From Pseudoselenomonas ruminis (GTDB lineage: Bacteria > Bacillota > Negativicutes > Selenomonadales > Selenomonadaceae): a DNA stretch of 64,000 bases. Numbering within the stretch: the stretch's first letter is position 1; the number at the start of each line of letters is the position of its first letter. The notes below the pieces were generated by a model. It was not told where the DNA came from. It did not search any database and worked only from the letters and a program-made list of their open reading frames with translations. Shown here piece by piece: positions 44,752-54,100 of this stretch. Made by a program: the position numbers and the translations under genes. Where the stretch lies: positions 496,001 to 560,000 of the forward strand of contig NZ_VTOY01000001.1 in NCBI RefSeq assembly GCF_008271295.1. The letters run 5' to 3'.

Positions 44752-46692
44752 TTACTTATGCTGTGGTGTTTTCAACAAGCCATCATGATAGAGTAAATTC
44801 GCTCCCTGATACCAGGAAATAGCCTGCTGCCGCATTTCGTCACTCGTCGGAATCGGCGAATAATCGGCAGTTGACCAGTCATTTATCCGATACGATTTCA
44901 CGCCCTGATTCGGCGAGAGAATCGTCAGCTGGTCATCCTTCACGAGTCCGAGCAGCTGATAGGTGCTGATGAAGGCGCGGTCCTCAGACTCCGGCACATT
45001 GAATACATCGTGACCGAAGAACCGCGACGTATAGGACATACCGAGCAGCCCCAGAAGCGTCGGTCCCACATCAATCTGACTCATCAAGCGGTTGCACTGC
45101 CCGGCCTTGATGAGTTTCGGGGCGTAAATCAGGCACGGGATATGATAGCGGTTAATCGGCAAATCGGCCTTGCCGGCCGCTAAGGCCTGATGGTCCGCCA
45201 CGATGACAAATACGGTGTTATCAAACCACGGTTTCGTCGAAGCTTTATCCAAAAAATCCTTGATAGCCCAATCGGTATAGCGCACGACACTGTTGCGCAC
45301 GCCCTGCGGTGCATCGATGCGGCCCTTGGGGAATTTGAACGGCCGATGGTTTGAAGTAGTCAGAACCATCTCAAATGCCGGCTCGCCCTTTGCCTGATGT
45401 TCATCCAGGGATTTTACCACCTGGTCAAAGAGGATTTCATCGGGAACGCCCCAAACGGTTTCATCATGGATTTCCTCTTCGGGGATATTGTTGCGATCCT
45501 TTACGGTATAGCCATTGCCCGCAAAGAAGTCATTCATATTGTCAAAATAGCCATAACCGCCATAAATGAAGTCCGTCTGGTACCCATTTTGACGGAAGGC
45601 ATCGCCCAGGCTTTCCATATTGCCATTGTCCTGACGGCGGACGATGGATTGGCCCGGCGTCGGCGGTACCGAAAGCGACAAAGCTTCCAAACCACGAACC
45701 GTACGCGTTCCCGTTGCATAAAGACGGGTAAAGCTCAAGGAGTTTTGCGCGACTTCATCAAGATTCGGCGTCAGACTGTTGGCAAAGCCGAGAAAGCCCG
45801 CGTAATCGGCACTGAAACTCTCGACGGTTATCAGCACGACATTGGGCTTTTTGCCCGTCAGTTCATTTTGATTCTCAACCCGGCGGGTTACCCCGGGATC
45901 TCCCTGCAAGACTTCGTTGTTCCCCTTTACCTCACTGCGCAGCCGCTGGCGAAGCGAATCCGTATCCGACGCTTTGGCATAAAAAGAATCATAGTCGAGC
46001 TCGTTGGTAAAATAGGCGCGAACAAATTCATAGGGGCCATTTCCGGCAAGTTCCTGATTGATTTTGTCCGCAGCTACCTGCATACGCCATGCCGACTGCG
46101 GCACGACGGCCGCCACCAGCAGCAGTAAAACCATCAGCCCGGCTGCCATAGCGAATTGGCGCCAGCCACGGGGACTCGGAAAAAACGTCAATTTGCGAAG
46201 CTGCCACCAGGTTATCAAAAGCGTTGTAACCAGCATTACAGGTACGAGGATACCCAGCGGGAAAGATTCCTGAATCGTTCCGAGCATTTCACTGGAATAG
46301 ATCAGATAATCAACGGCAATGAAGTTAAAGCTGGTATGAAATTCCTGAAAGTAGAAAAAAAGTGTCACGCCTGTACTGACCATGAAACCATTCAGCAGGA
46401 ACAGCAGTCCCTTCCCCAGCCGTTTTCCCCAACCAGCTGAGAGAAATTTTGCTGGCAACAGCAAAAAAAGTGCCAACGGCAGGCAGAAAAAAACGCCTGC
46501 GGAAGCATCGTAGACAAGTCCGAGCAAAAAGGTCCGCAATAAATCCAGCGGGCTCCATGAGAGCTCAGAATAAAAGCGCAGCGCGATCAGCAAGCGGATA
46601 AAGCTCTCCCAAATCATCCAGCTGCCAAATAAAATCTGCAATAAACCAAGACGTCCCACCGGCCGCCTGGAATACTGGTTAAAACGAAGCAT
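44752..46692 (-). CDS. LtaS-family membrane sulfatase/phosphotransferase
   Basis: 646 aa: five membrane segments in the first 210 residues and an extracytoplasmic alkaline-phosphatase-fold domain from about 285 (PNVVLITVESFSADYAGFLG). The nucleophile Thr is in ATGTRTVRGLEALSLS, with later metal residues in VFVIVADHQA and the GGYGYFDNMNDFF segment. In Gram-positives the family polymerises lipoteichoic acid; in a diderm it more likely transfers phosphoglycerol or phosphoethanolamine to periplasmic glycans or lipids (inference). AAAGGTGG lies 7 nt before ATG. Confidence 0.88.
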   Translation of the reverse strand: MLRFNQYSRRPVGRLGLLQILFGSWMIWESFIRLLIALRFYSELSWSPLDLLRTFLLGLVYDASAGVFFCLPLALFLLLPAKFLSAGWGKRLGKGLLFLLNGFMVSTGVTLFFYFQEFHTSFNFIAVDYLIYSSEMLGTIQESFPLGILVPVMLVTTLLITWWQLRKLTFFPSPRGWRQFAMAAGLMVLLLLVAAVVPQSAWRMQVAADKINQELAGNGPYEFVRAYFTNELDYDSFYAKASDTDSLRQRLRSEVKGNNEVLQGDPGVTRRVENQNELTGKKPNVVLITVESFSADYAGFLGFANSLTPNLDEVAQNSLSFTRLYATGTRTVRGLEALSLSVPPTPGQSIVRRQDNGNMESLGDAFRQNGYQTDFIYGGYGYFDNMNDFFAGNGYTVKDRNNIPEEEIHDETVWGVPDEILFDQVVKSLDEHQAKGEPAFEMVLTTSNHRPFKFPKGRIDAPQGVRNSVVRYTDWAIKDFLDKASTKPWFDNTVFVIVADHQALAAGKADLPINRYHIPCLIYAPKLIKAGQCNRLMSQIDVGPTLLGLLGMSYTSRFFGHDVFNVPESEDRAFISTYQLLGLVKDDQLTILSPNQGVKSYRINDWSTADYSPIPTSDEMRQQAISWYQGANLLYHDGLLKTPQHK

Positions 46693-46781
46693 AGCAAAAC
46701 CACCTTTGTAAAATACAATACATTAAATTATAACAAAATATTGCTGAGAAAAAAATGAAAAACTGTTACATTTTCTGCTGC

Positions 46782-46810
46782 TTGCTCCGATTATAGCCAT
46801 TTGTTACAAT
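46782..46810 (+). promoter_or_regulatory. Promoter of the panE-like gene
   Basis: TTGCTC (46782-46787), 17-nt spacer, TACAAT (46805-46810), 32 nt before the start. Confidence 0.55.
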
Positions 46811-46842
46811 GTAAACATGAGCAAAAGATTGGAGGGTTTATC

Positions 46843-47769
46843 ATGAAATTTGCAATTGTCGGAACCGGCGGCACCGGTGGAACGTTAGGTGCTTATCTTG
46901 CCAGCCACGGACAGGATGTAACGTTTATCGCCCGCGGCAATCATCTGGCGGCCATCCGCCAAAACGGCCTGACCATCCGCACAGAGCACCGCGGGGATAT
47001 CGTTATAAAACCGGCCAAAGCCTGCACAATGGATGAGTATACCGACACGCCGGATGTCATGCTCGTCTGCGTAAAATATTACAATATCGACGATGCCATT
47101 GCCCTTGCCCGCCGCACCGCCAATGCCGATACCCTTATCGTGCCAATTCTAAACGTATTCGGCACTGGTGAAGTCATGCAGCAGGCTCTGCCTGGCCTTA
47201 CTTGTCTCGATGGCTGTATGTATATCTTCGCCAAAATCCAGGAACCAGGCGTTATCGTCCAGCCCGAGAAAATCCTGCGCGTATTCTTTGGCTTCCGCCC
47301 AGGACAAGATGACCGGCTGTCCACGAAGGCAAAGGAACTGGAACAAATCATGCAGGCCGCAGACATTCATGCGCATTTTACCAAACATATCCAACGGGAC
47401 GCCTTGCAGAAATTCGCCTTCGTCTCCCCGATGGGCGCCGCCGGACTCTATTTCGAGGCCGTCAGTGATGATTTCCAGCACGAAGGCCCTCTGCGCGATT
47501 TCTTTACGGGGCTTATCCGCGAAGTCGTCGCTATTGGCCACGCTATGGGCATTATCTGGGAAAACGATTTAGTCGAAACCGGCCTCAAAATGATTGATGC
47601 CTTCAAGCCCGGCCTGCGCACCTCGATGCAGCGCGACGTGCTTGCGGGCAAGCCCTCCGAATTCTCCGGTCTCGTCTCCCGCATCGTCGCCCTGGGTAAA
47701 AAATATGACGTCCCCACCCCGCTCTATCAAAAAGTTGACCAATGGGGGCAAGAATATCATATCCGATAA
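46843..47769 (+). CDS. panE: 2-dehydropantoate 2-reductase (ketopantoate reductase family)
   Basis: 308-aa ApbA/PanE-family NADPH enzyme; in pantothenate synthesis it reduces ketopantoate to pantoate. Rossmann start KFAIVGTGGTGGTLGAYLASHGQDVTFIARG, catalytic Lys in KFAFVSPMGAAGLYF, and the C-terminal TSMQRDVLAGKPSEFSGLVSRIV typical of the family (SMxxDxxxGRxxE). ATG 46843 lies 6 nt after GGAGGG. panB and panC are not nearby, so a paralogue with another 2-keto acid as substrate is possible. Confidence 0.87.
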   Translation: MKFAIVGTGGTGGTLGAYLASHGQDVTFIARGNHLAAIRQNGLTIRTEHRGDIVIKPAKACTMDEYTDTPDVMLVCVKYYNIDDAIALARRTANADTLIVPILNVFGTGEVMQQALPGLTCLDGCMYIFAKIQEPGVIVQPEKILRVFFGFRPGQDDRLSTKAKELEQIMQAADIHAHFTKHIQRDALQKFAFVSPMGAAGLYFEAVSDDFQHEGPLRDFFTGLIREVVAIGHAMGIIWENDLVETGLKMIDAFKPGLRTSMQRDVLAGKPSEFSGLVSRIVALGKKYDVPTPLYQKVDQWGQEYHIR

Positions 47770-47788
47770 GGGCACGAAGATTTGACTT

Positions 47789-47800
47789 TTGACTTGTCAA
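47789..47800. repeat. Single TTGACNNGTCAA palindrome
   Basis: TTGACTTGTCAA in the 33-bp gap between two converging genes, 2 bp from the pagL-like stop and preceded by an extra TTTGACTT. Confidence 0.7.
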
Positions 47801-47802
47801 TC

Positions 47803-48405
47803 TTAGAACGCATGACGATAACCAAGGGACAACCCACCACCGTTATAGCCGGGGTTATGCGTTTTGAAGCCGTTTGAGGCATGATGGACGAGATAGGCGG
47901 CGCTTACGGAATCACTAGCCGTGAAGTGATACGTTACCCGCGGCCCAATCCGCCATAAGAAACCAAAGGCTCTGCCATTAGCCGGGTGCGCGTGATTATA
48001 TGCGAGAATGGAACCTGCCCCATCGATCGAGGCCGACCATTTCTTCGATAAGTTTTTCTCCCAGCGCATCATATAGGATGGCCCGAGCCCCACGGCTTCG
48101 GAGTCGCGGGCGATGTCATCATCGGTTGTCTTGCCGAGCGGCCGCGTCACGCTTAGGCCGTAGTGAAACGATACGTCCTTTACCTTTTTATACTGCCGGT
48201 AGACATGAAGATTATATAGGTCGATGTCGCGCCTGGCAAACCAACGTCCCTCCAGATATTCCAACTGGACTTCCACGGCGCGCTCCTTATCCGGCTGCTG
48301 CTCCTTTGATTCCGCCTCAGCGGCCATCGCCGTATGGGCCAATAGCATAACCATTACCGCCATCGTCAATCCCTTGCCTAGTATCTTGCTGCTATCCATA
48401 ATCAT
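47803..48405 (-). CDS. PagL-like lipid A 3-O-deacylase family outer-membrane protein
   Basis: About 200 aa with a signal peptide (TMAVMVMLLAHTAMA) and a beta-barrel-like body ending in an aromatic residue (GYRHAF). The PagL signature is near the C-terminus: HHASNGFKTHNPGYNGGGLSLGY, containing the active-site His-x-Ser. The catalytic Glu expected about 12 residues later seems replaced by Asn or Gly, so activity is uncertain. ATG 48405 is 4 nt after AAAGGA; ATG 48399 is an equal choice. Its presence implies an LPS-bearing outer membrane. Confidence 0.75.
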   Translation of the reverse strand: MIMDSSKILGKGLTMAVMVMLLAHTAMAAEAESKEQQPDKERAVEVQLEYLEGRWFARRDIDLYNLHVYRQYKKVKDVSFHYGLSVTRPLGKTTDDDIARDSEAVGLGPSYMMRWEKNLSKKWSASIDGAGSILAYNHAHPANGRAFGFLWRIGPRVTYHFTASDSVSAAYLVHHASNGFKTHNPGYNGGGLSLGYRHAF

Positions 48406-48470
48406 CACGTCCTTTACTCGCATTGAAAATGTAAACTGCTGCTTGCGTTATGTATTACTTCGCCACCAAA

Positions 48471-48500
48471 AAAAGAATCCCTGTCAAAAGGGATTCTTTT
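48471..48500. terminator. Terminator of the ThrE-type exporter gene
   Basis: Stem AAAAGAATCCCT / AGGGATTCTTTT with a 6-nt loop and T-run on the minus strand. Confidence 0.8.
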
Positions 48501-48519
48501 CGTTTCCATATAATATAAT

Positions 48520-49860
48520 TTATTCTTCGTTATAACGCTTGGCGAGCAGGCGCCGTTCGTTTTCGAGTTTGCGCTCCTGGATGTAGCGATGAATAAAAAT
48601 ATTGGGAATCGCCACGCCGACGGCAATACTGATGATGATGATGATGGCCTCGACGCCGCTTCGGATGCCATCGAGCAGACCGCTCGAAGTGATGAACTGG
48701 ATGTTCAGCAAGGCAAAGAGCAGGCGATAAAGCAAAACCCCCGGAATCATCGGAATCGCCGACGGAATCGTCATGATGATATTCGGCGTATGGAACCAGT
48801 GAATGGCCCGCAAGGCGATGACGCCGACGACGGCCGCCCCGAAGAATGAACCAGCTGCCTGGGACCAGCCCAACTCCATCACCGTTACGTTGCGAAGCAG
48901 TACCGTGATGATGCCGCCAATGCCCACGACAGGCAGCAGCCGTTTCGGAACGTTAAAGATGATGGAAAAACCAATCGAGGCAATCGCAGCCGCCAAAGCC
49001 TGCGAGATATACGAAGTCTCTGCCGCCGACAGCCCCACGGCCGTAAAGTCCGTAACACCGCCCAAGCGGATGGCCATTACAATGCCAAAAGTCATCGAGC
49101 CGACAACCAAAAGCGTATGCATGGCTCTTGTCATACCCGAAACAATGAAGTTATTAAGCAAATCGTCCACGGCATTGATAAGCGGAATGCCTGGCACCAA
49201 AAAGAGCGTGCAGGCAATCAGCGGATACCAGTTGAGTCCTCCAGTCAAAAACTGCGTGGACCAGGCCAGCATCGTAGTCGCAAAAGAGGTAATGGCAATT
49301 GCCGCGTAGGTGTTAAATCCATAGCCCAAGCAGACGCGGCGAATGAGAAAGCCCAACATTGCGCAGACAGCCGTCAGCAAAAAATCCAGCCAACTGCCGC
49401 CAAAGAGTTTGCAGAAACCGCCACAGGCAGCGCCCGCCCCCATTGCCGTCAGCCACACAGGATAATTGCGTGGCAGCTTGCGGATGTTATCGAGCTGGCG
49501 TTCAAAGTCCTGCAGCGAATAATTTTTCGCCATAGCTCGCCAGGTCAGCTTGCTGACTGCCGAAAGCGTCGTCATATTGACGCCATGCTTGGTGCATTTG
49601 CGAAACTCCGTATAGGAATGCCGGTCATCGTTGACGTTGAGCATCAGCGTCGTATACATGACATGCTGATGGATGCGGTCTTTCGGGATTCCCATAAAGG
49701 ACGCCGCCCGCATCATATCCCGCAAGGTGCGGTCCGAATCGGCACCATTTTCCATCAGCAACTGTCCCGTGTGCAATAAAAGATGCATTTTGGGACCTAT
49801 TTCGGCAAACGGCTCGCTAAAGATGCGTTCCTTTTCTTCCTTTTTATCCAAACTATTCAT
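48520..49860 (-). CDS. ThrE-family threonine/serine exporter (fused two-domain form)
   Basis: 446-aa protein joining the ThrE cytoplasmic-membrane domain (DUF1212, about 1-270; GQLLMENGADSDRTLRDMMRAASFMG, LFLVPGIPLINAVDDLLNN) with the second membrane domain (ThrE_2, about 280-420; MTIPSAIPMIPGVLLYRLL). In many Firmicutes these are two genes (yjjP/yjjB type); here they form one chain, as in Corynebacterium ThrE. About ten membrane segments. Exports Thr or Ser, or related acids. Confidence 0.85.
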   Translation of the reverse strand: MNSLDKKEEKERIFSEPFAEIGPKMHLLLHTGQLLMENGADSDRTLRDMMRAASFMGIPKDRIHQHVMYTTLMLNVNDDRHSYTEFRKCTKHGVNMTTLSAVSKLTWRAMAKNYSLQDFERQLDNIRKLPRNYPVWLTAMGAGAACGGFCKLFGGSWLDFLLTAVCAMLGFLIRRVCLGYGFNTYAAIAITSFATTMLAWSTQFLTGGLNWYPLIACTLFLVPGIPLINAVDDLLNNFIVSGMTRAMHTLLVVGSMTFGIVMAIRLGGVTDFTAVGLSAAETSYISQALAAAIASIGFSIIFNVPKRLLPVVGIGGIITVLLRNVTVMELGWSQAAGSFFGAAVVGVIALRAIHWFHTPNIIMTIPSAIPMIPGVLLYRLLFALLNIQFITSSGLLDGIRSGVEAIIIIISIAVGVAIPNIFIHRYIQERKLENERRLLAKRYNEE

Positions 49861-49890
49861 AGGTTATCTTGCTCATTCCCCTATCTTTTC

Positions 49891-50661
49891 TTACGTTTCC
49901 GGACCAAAAAATTCTACAATCTTTGCAATGGCCAAGGCCATATGATTCTGATTCTGGAAGGGATGATTTGCCCCCTCCACAGAAATAAATTCAATGACAT
50001 TGTTCTCCGCGAATTCTTGAGAAATCGCAAACGGAATCATTTCATCCTTTGTGCCATGCAAAATCAGCATATCATCCGCAAAATCAAAATATTCCTGTTC
50101 GCGAACATCAAAGGACTTCAGCGAGTCGAGCAGGCTGTTATCAATTTTGAGTTTGCGCTCGAACCCGACTTGAACCTCTTTTCCCTTGGCCAGTTTTGTC
50201 CGATTTTCCTCAGTAAGATGCTTGTCCATGGATTCAAACATATTAACCGCCGGACTGCGCAAAGCGATCTTGGCGAAGGGATTTTCCTGCTCTATCATAT
50301 AACGCAGCGTCAAGTAAGCCCCAAAACTCGTGGAATAATTGTAGACGCGCTCCGCCTGCAGCTCCGTTTTCGCATAAGCCGTCACAAGCCGCAGATAGGT
50401 CATGCACTCCTCAATTTCCAGTTTCTTGCGCGCATCTTCGCCATGACAAGGCCAATCAAAGGCAATGACCGCATAGCCTTTATACTTGTTCACCATATGC
50501 TCGCCAAAATTAGCGGTTCCGGCCGTATCCTTGTGACTGCCAAAACCATGTGTGACGATAACCACATCATCAAACGTACGCACCGTCTTATCACTATCAC
50601 GGGTAAAGAGCTTACAGCGAATGCTAAAGCCCTCTTCATTGATGTCAAACTTCTTTTCCAT
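49891..50661 (-). CDS. Alpha/beta hydrolase (esterase/lipase-like)
   Basis: 256-aa cytoplasmic serine hydrolase. Oxyanion segment VTHGFGSHKDTAGTANFGEHM, nucleophile Ser in YNYSTSFGAYLTL (S-x-S-x-G), acid in LHGTKDEMIPF and His in EGANHPFQNQNHM. Similar to acylaminoacyl/BAAT-like peptidase-esterases of unknown substrate. No signal peptide. Confidence 0.85.
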   Translation of the reverse strand: MEKKFDINEEGFSIRCKLFTRDSDKTVRTFDDVVIVTHGFGSHKDTAGTANFGEHMVNKYKGYAVIAFDWPCHGEDARKKLEIEECMTYLRLVTAYAKTELQAERVYNYSTSFGAYLTLRYMIEQENPFAKIALRSPAVNMFESMDKHLTEENRTKLAKGKEVQVGFERKLKIDNSLLDSLKSFDVREQEYFDFADDMLILHGTKDEMIPFAISQEFAENNVIEFISVEGANHPFQNQNHMALAIAKIVEFFGPET

Positions 50662-50693
50662 AACCTAATGAGACTTCCTTTTAACCTTTAACC

Positions 50694-51116
50694 TTAATTT
50701 TTGTTGCGCATATTTCTATAGGCACTTGCTTCGATGTATTGTGCTTCTCTTGCGAAGGCATCCGGCAGACGATAGTAATCGCCTGTGTAATCCGCGGTAT
50801 CGGCATGCTTGATGAAGAAGGTGCCATTCGGTTTTTTCCAGACATAGAAATATCCATGCGGGGTAAGAACCGGAGTTGATTTTGTCCACTCATACGCACA
50901 AGCGACAAAAATCGTATCGGAGTCGTTTGTCTGCACTTTGGTTGCCGAAGTCAAATCGGCAAAGTCAGCGACCCCAGAACCCGAGTAATGGGTTATGCGC
51001 AGGTAATTATTCGCATCATCATAAAAGAACAAGCCGTTATGATAATGCCCTGCTTCGGCAAAGCGAAGCGGCAGCAACAATAACAATAAGCAACACAACA
51101 TCCCGATTTTTTTCAT
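50694..51116 (-). CDS. Small secreted protein of unknown function
   Basis: 140 aa with signal peptide KKIGMLCCLLLLLLPLRFAEA (cleavage near 22). The mature 118 residues are aromatic-rich (HYHNGLFFYDDANNYLRITHYSG; TPHGYFYVWKKPNG; GDYYRLPDAFAREAQYIEASAYRN) and contain only one Cys. No family recognised. Lies 32 nt from the end of polC's neighbour gap, same strand as polC. Confidence 0.65.
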   Translation of the reverse strand: MKKIGMLCCLLLLLLPLRFAEAGHYHNGLFFYDDANNYLRITHYSGSGVADFADLTSATKVQTNDSDTIFVACAYEWTKSTPVLTPHGYFYVWKKPNGTFFIKHADTADYTGDYYRLPDAFAREAQYIEASAYRNMRNKN

Positions 51117-51148
51117 AAGCTGGCCTCTTTCCCTTTTCGTCTATACCA

Positions 51149-54100
51149 TTAACTAAACAATGCAATCTGGTCGCTCTCACCCATGCCGTCGAGGCAGCCA
51201 TGACCGCGCAGGATTTCGATGTTGGTCTTGGAAATACCCGTGCGGCGGCGGAGGTCTTCGATGCTCGTGAATACGCCGTCTTTGCGGGCTTCGACAATGC
51301 TCTGCGCCGCTTTGGTTCCCATGCCGCTGAGGCTGGCAATCGGCGGCAGCAAAGATTTTTCATGGATGATGAATTTCTCAGCGTCCGACTCGTAGATGTC
51401 GACGTACTCGCAGCTATAGCCGCGCAGATACATTTCCCAGGCAAGCTGCAAAACGATAAGCGTTGCATTCTGCTTGGCATCGAGCTTCTTCTCCTTGGCG
51501 GCAAGTTCGAGCTGATGAATCTGGTCGCCCACATAGTCCTTGCCACGCGCGATGACATTGGCATCGAACTCGGCGGCGCGAATCGAGAAATATGCCGCAT
51601 AGTAAGCCAACGGATAATGCACCTTGCAGAACGCGATGCGATACGCCATCATGACGTAAGCCGTCGCATGAGCACGCGGGAACAGGTACTTGATTTTCTG
51701 GCACGACTCGATATACCACTCAGGGATACCGCCCTGGCGCAAAATCTCAACCGTATCCTCGGCAATGCCCTTGCCCTTACGGACTTTCTCCATCGTCTTG
51801 AACGAAAGCAATGGGTCGATGCCGTTATGGATCAGATACATCATGATATCGTCACGGGCCGAGATGGCATTTTTGATCGTGCACTGGCCGCCGCGGATGA
51901 GGTCCTGCGCATTGCCGAGCCACACGTCGGTACCATGGGAGAAGCCCGATATGCGCACCAAATCGGAGAACACATCCGGATTGGTATCATCAATCATCTG
52001 CCGTGTGAACGGCGTGCGGAACTCCGGGATACCAAAGGTTCCCGAGGTAGCGCCGAGTTCTTCTGGCGTGAGCCCCAGCGCCACCGTCGAGTTGAAAATC
52101 GACATCGTCGCCTTGTCGTCAAATGGAATCGTCTTCGGGTCACGGCAGGTAAGGTCTTCAAGCATCTTGATAACCGTCGGGTCATCGTGGCCGAGAATAT
52201 CGAGCTTGACCAGACGGCTGCTGATGGAGTGATAGTCGAAATGCGTCGTTATCGTACCGCAGTTCATATCGTTGGCCGGATGCTGAATCGGCGTGAAGAA
52301 ATGAACGTCCATGTTGCGCGGCACAACCATGATGCCGGCCGGATGCTGGCCTGTCGTCGATTTGACGCCCATGCAGCCATGGGCCAGACGGTCGATATAG
52401 GAACCGTGCTTTTTGACGCCCTTTTCCTCGAAGAATTTCTTGACGTAGCCAAAGGCCGTCTTATCGGCAACGGTCTGGATGGAACCTGCGCGATAGACGT
52501 TGTCCTTGCCAAACAGAATCTCCGTATACTTATGGGCCACCGGCTGATACGTACCCGAGAAGTTCAAGTCGATATCCGGGACTTTATCGCCATCAAAGCC
52601 GAGGAATACGGCAAACGGGATATCGTGACCATCTTTTATGAGCGGCTCGCCGCAAACCGGACAGTTCTTATCCGGCAAGTCATAGCCGCAGCCGTAGGAA
52701 CCATCGGTGATGAACTTGCTGTACTGGCAATGCGGGCAGCGCCAATGCGGCGGCAGCGGATTGACTTCCGTGATGCCCGTCATCGTCGCGATGAACGACG
52801 AACCAACGGAACCACGCGAACCGACCAGATAGCCGTCGTCGTTGGATTTCTTAACCAATCGCTGCGCGATGAGGTAAAGCACCGAGAAGCCGTGGCCGAT
52901 AATCGGCTTTAACTCCTGCTTGAGGCGGGCTTCGACGATTTCGGGCAGATTCTCGCCGTACATTTCTTTGGCCTTGTTATAGGACATCGAACGGATTTCT
53001 TCATCGGCACCCGGAATCATCGGCGAATACAGGTCGTCAGGAATCGGCTTAAACGATTCAATCATATCGTTGATTTTGCGTGGATTCGTGACGACGGCCT
53101 CATAGGCCAGCTCCTCCCCGAGGTATTCAAATTCCGCCAGCATTTCTTCGGTGGTCCGCAGATAAAGCGGCGGTTGCATCTCAGCATCATCAAAGCCCTT
53201 GCCCTTCATGAGAATGGCACGGTATATCTGGTCCTCAGGATTCAAAAAGTGAACGTCGCAGGTTGCCACGAGCATTTTCCCGAGTTTCTGCGCGAGTTCA
53301 GCGACCTTGAGGTTAATATTTATTAGGTCTTCGTCCGTATTGATATCGGGGAATTTATCACTGCGCTTTAAAAAGTCGTTGTTGTGGATTGGCTGAATCT
53401 CAAGGTAATCGTAGAAATTGGCAATCTCGATGAGCTGCTCATCGGACTGCCCTTCGACAATCGCGCGGATGAGTTCGCCTGCCTCGCAGGCCGAACCGAT
53501 GATGATACCCTCGCGGTATTCCTCAATGATTTTCTTCGGCAGGCGCGGCTGACGATGGAAATATTTGACATGCGCGAGCGATACCATCTGATAGAGGTTG
53601 CGCAATCCATTGGGGTTCTTGGCCAAAAAGATAATATGGTTGGCCCGCTTCTGCTCCCAATCATCGCCAGTAAGATAGCCTTCCATACCATAGATGACCT
53701 TGATGCCGGCATCCTTGGCGGCTTTGGCCGCATCCGGATAAGCCTGAACGACACCATGGTCCGTGATGGCAATCGCTGGCCAGCCCCAACGGGCCGCCGT
53801 CTTGACGAGGTTCTTGACCGATACCACGGCATCCATGGCACTCATGGTCGTATGCGCATGAAGTTCCACGCGCTTGACCTCCGCATTATCCATGCGGGAT
53901 TCCGTCTCTTTCTTCGCCAGCGAATCCATGAAGAGCACATACTCGTTCATATAAGTATCAAAGCGCACAGAACCGCGGATGCGAACTTCCATGCCCTCTT
54001 TGAGCTTGCCGATGATTTCGTCAAAATCCTCTTCCGGCCCGTTCTTGCCGCGTTTTGGCTTAAAGAACTTCTTGCAGGCAATGCCGTTGCTCTCATCGGA

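Noticed and set aside
48615-48650. GAT/ATG triplet run resembling a microsatellite
   Set aside because: It lies inside the ThrE-type gene and simply encodes an isoleucine-rich membrane segment in the other strand.
51200-52912. 570-codon open frame on the plus strand opposite polC
   Set aside because: Antisense to conserved polymerase sequence, no ribosome site, composition typical of a shadow frame.
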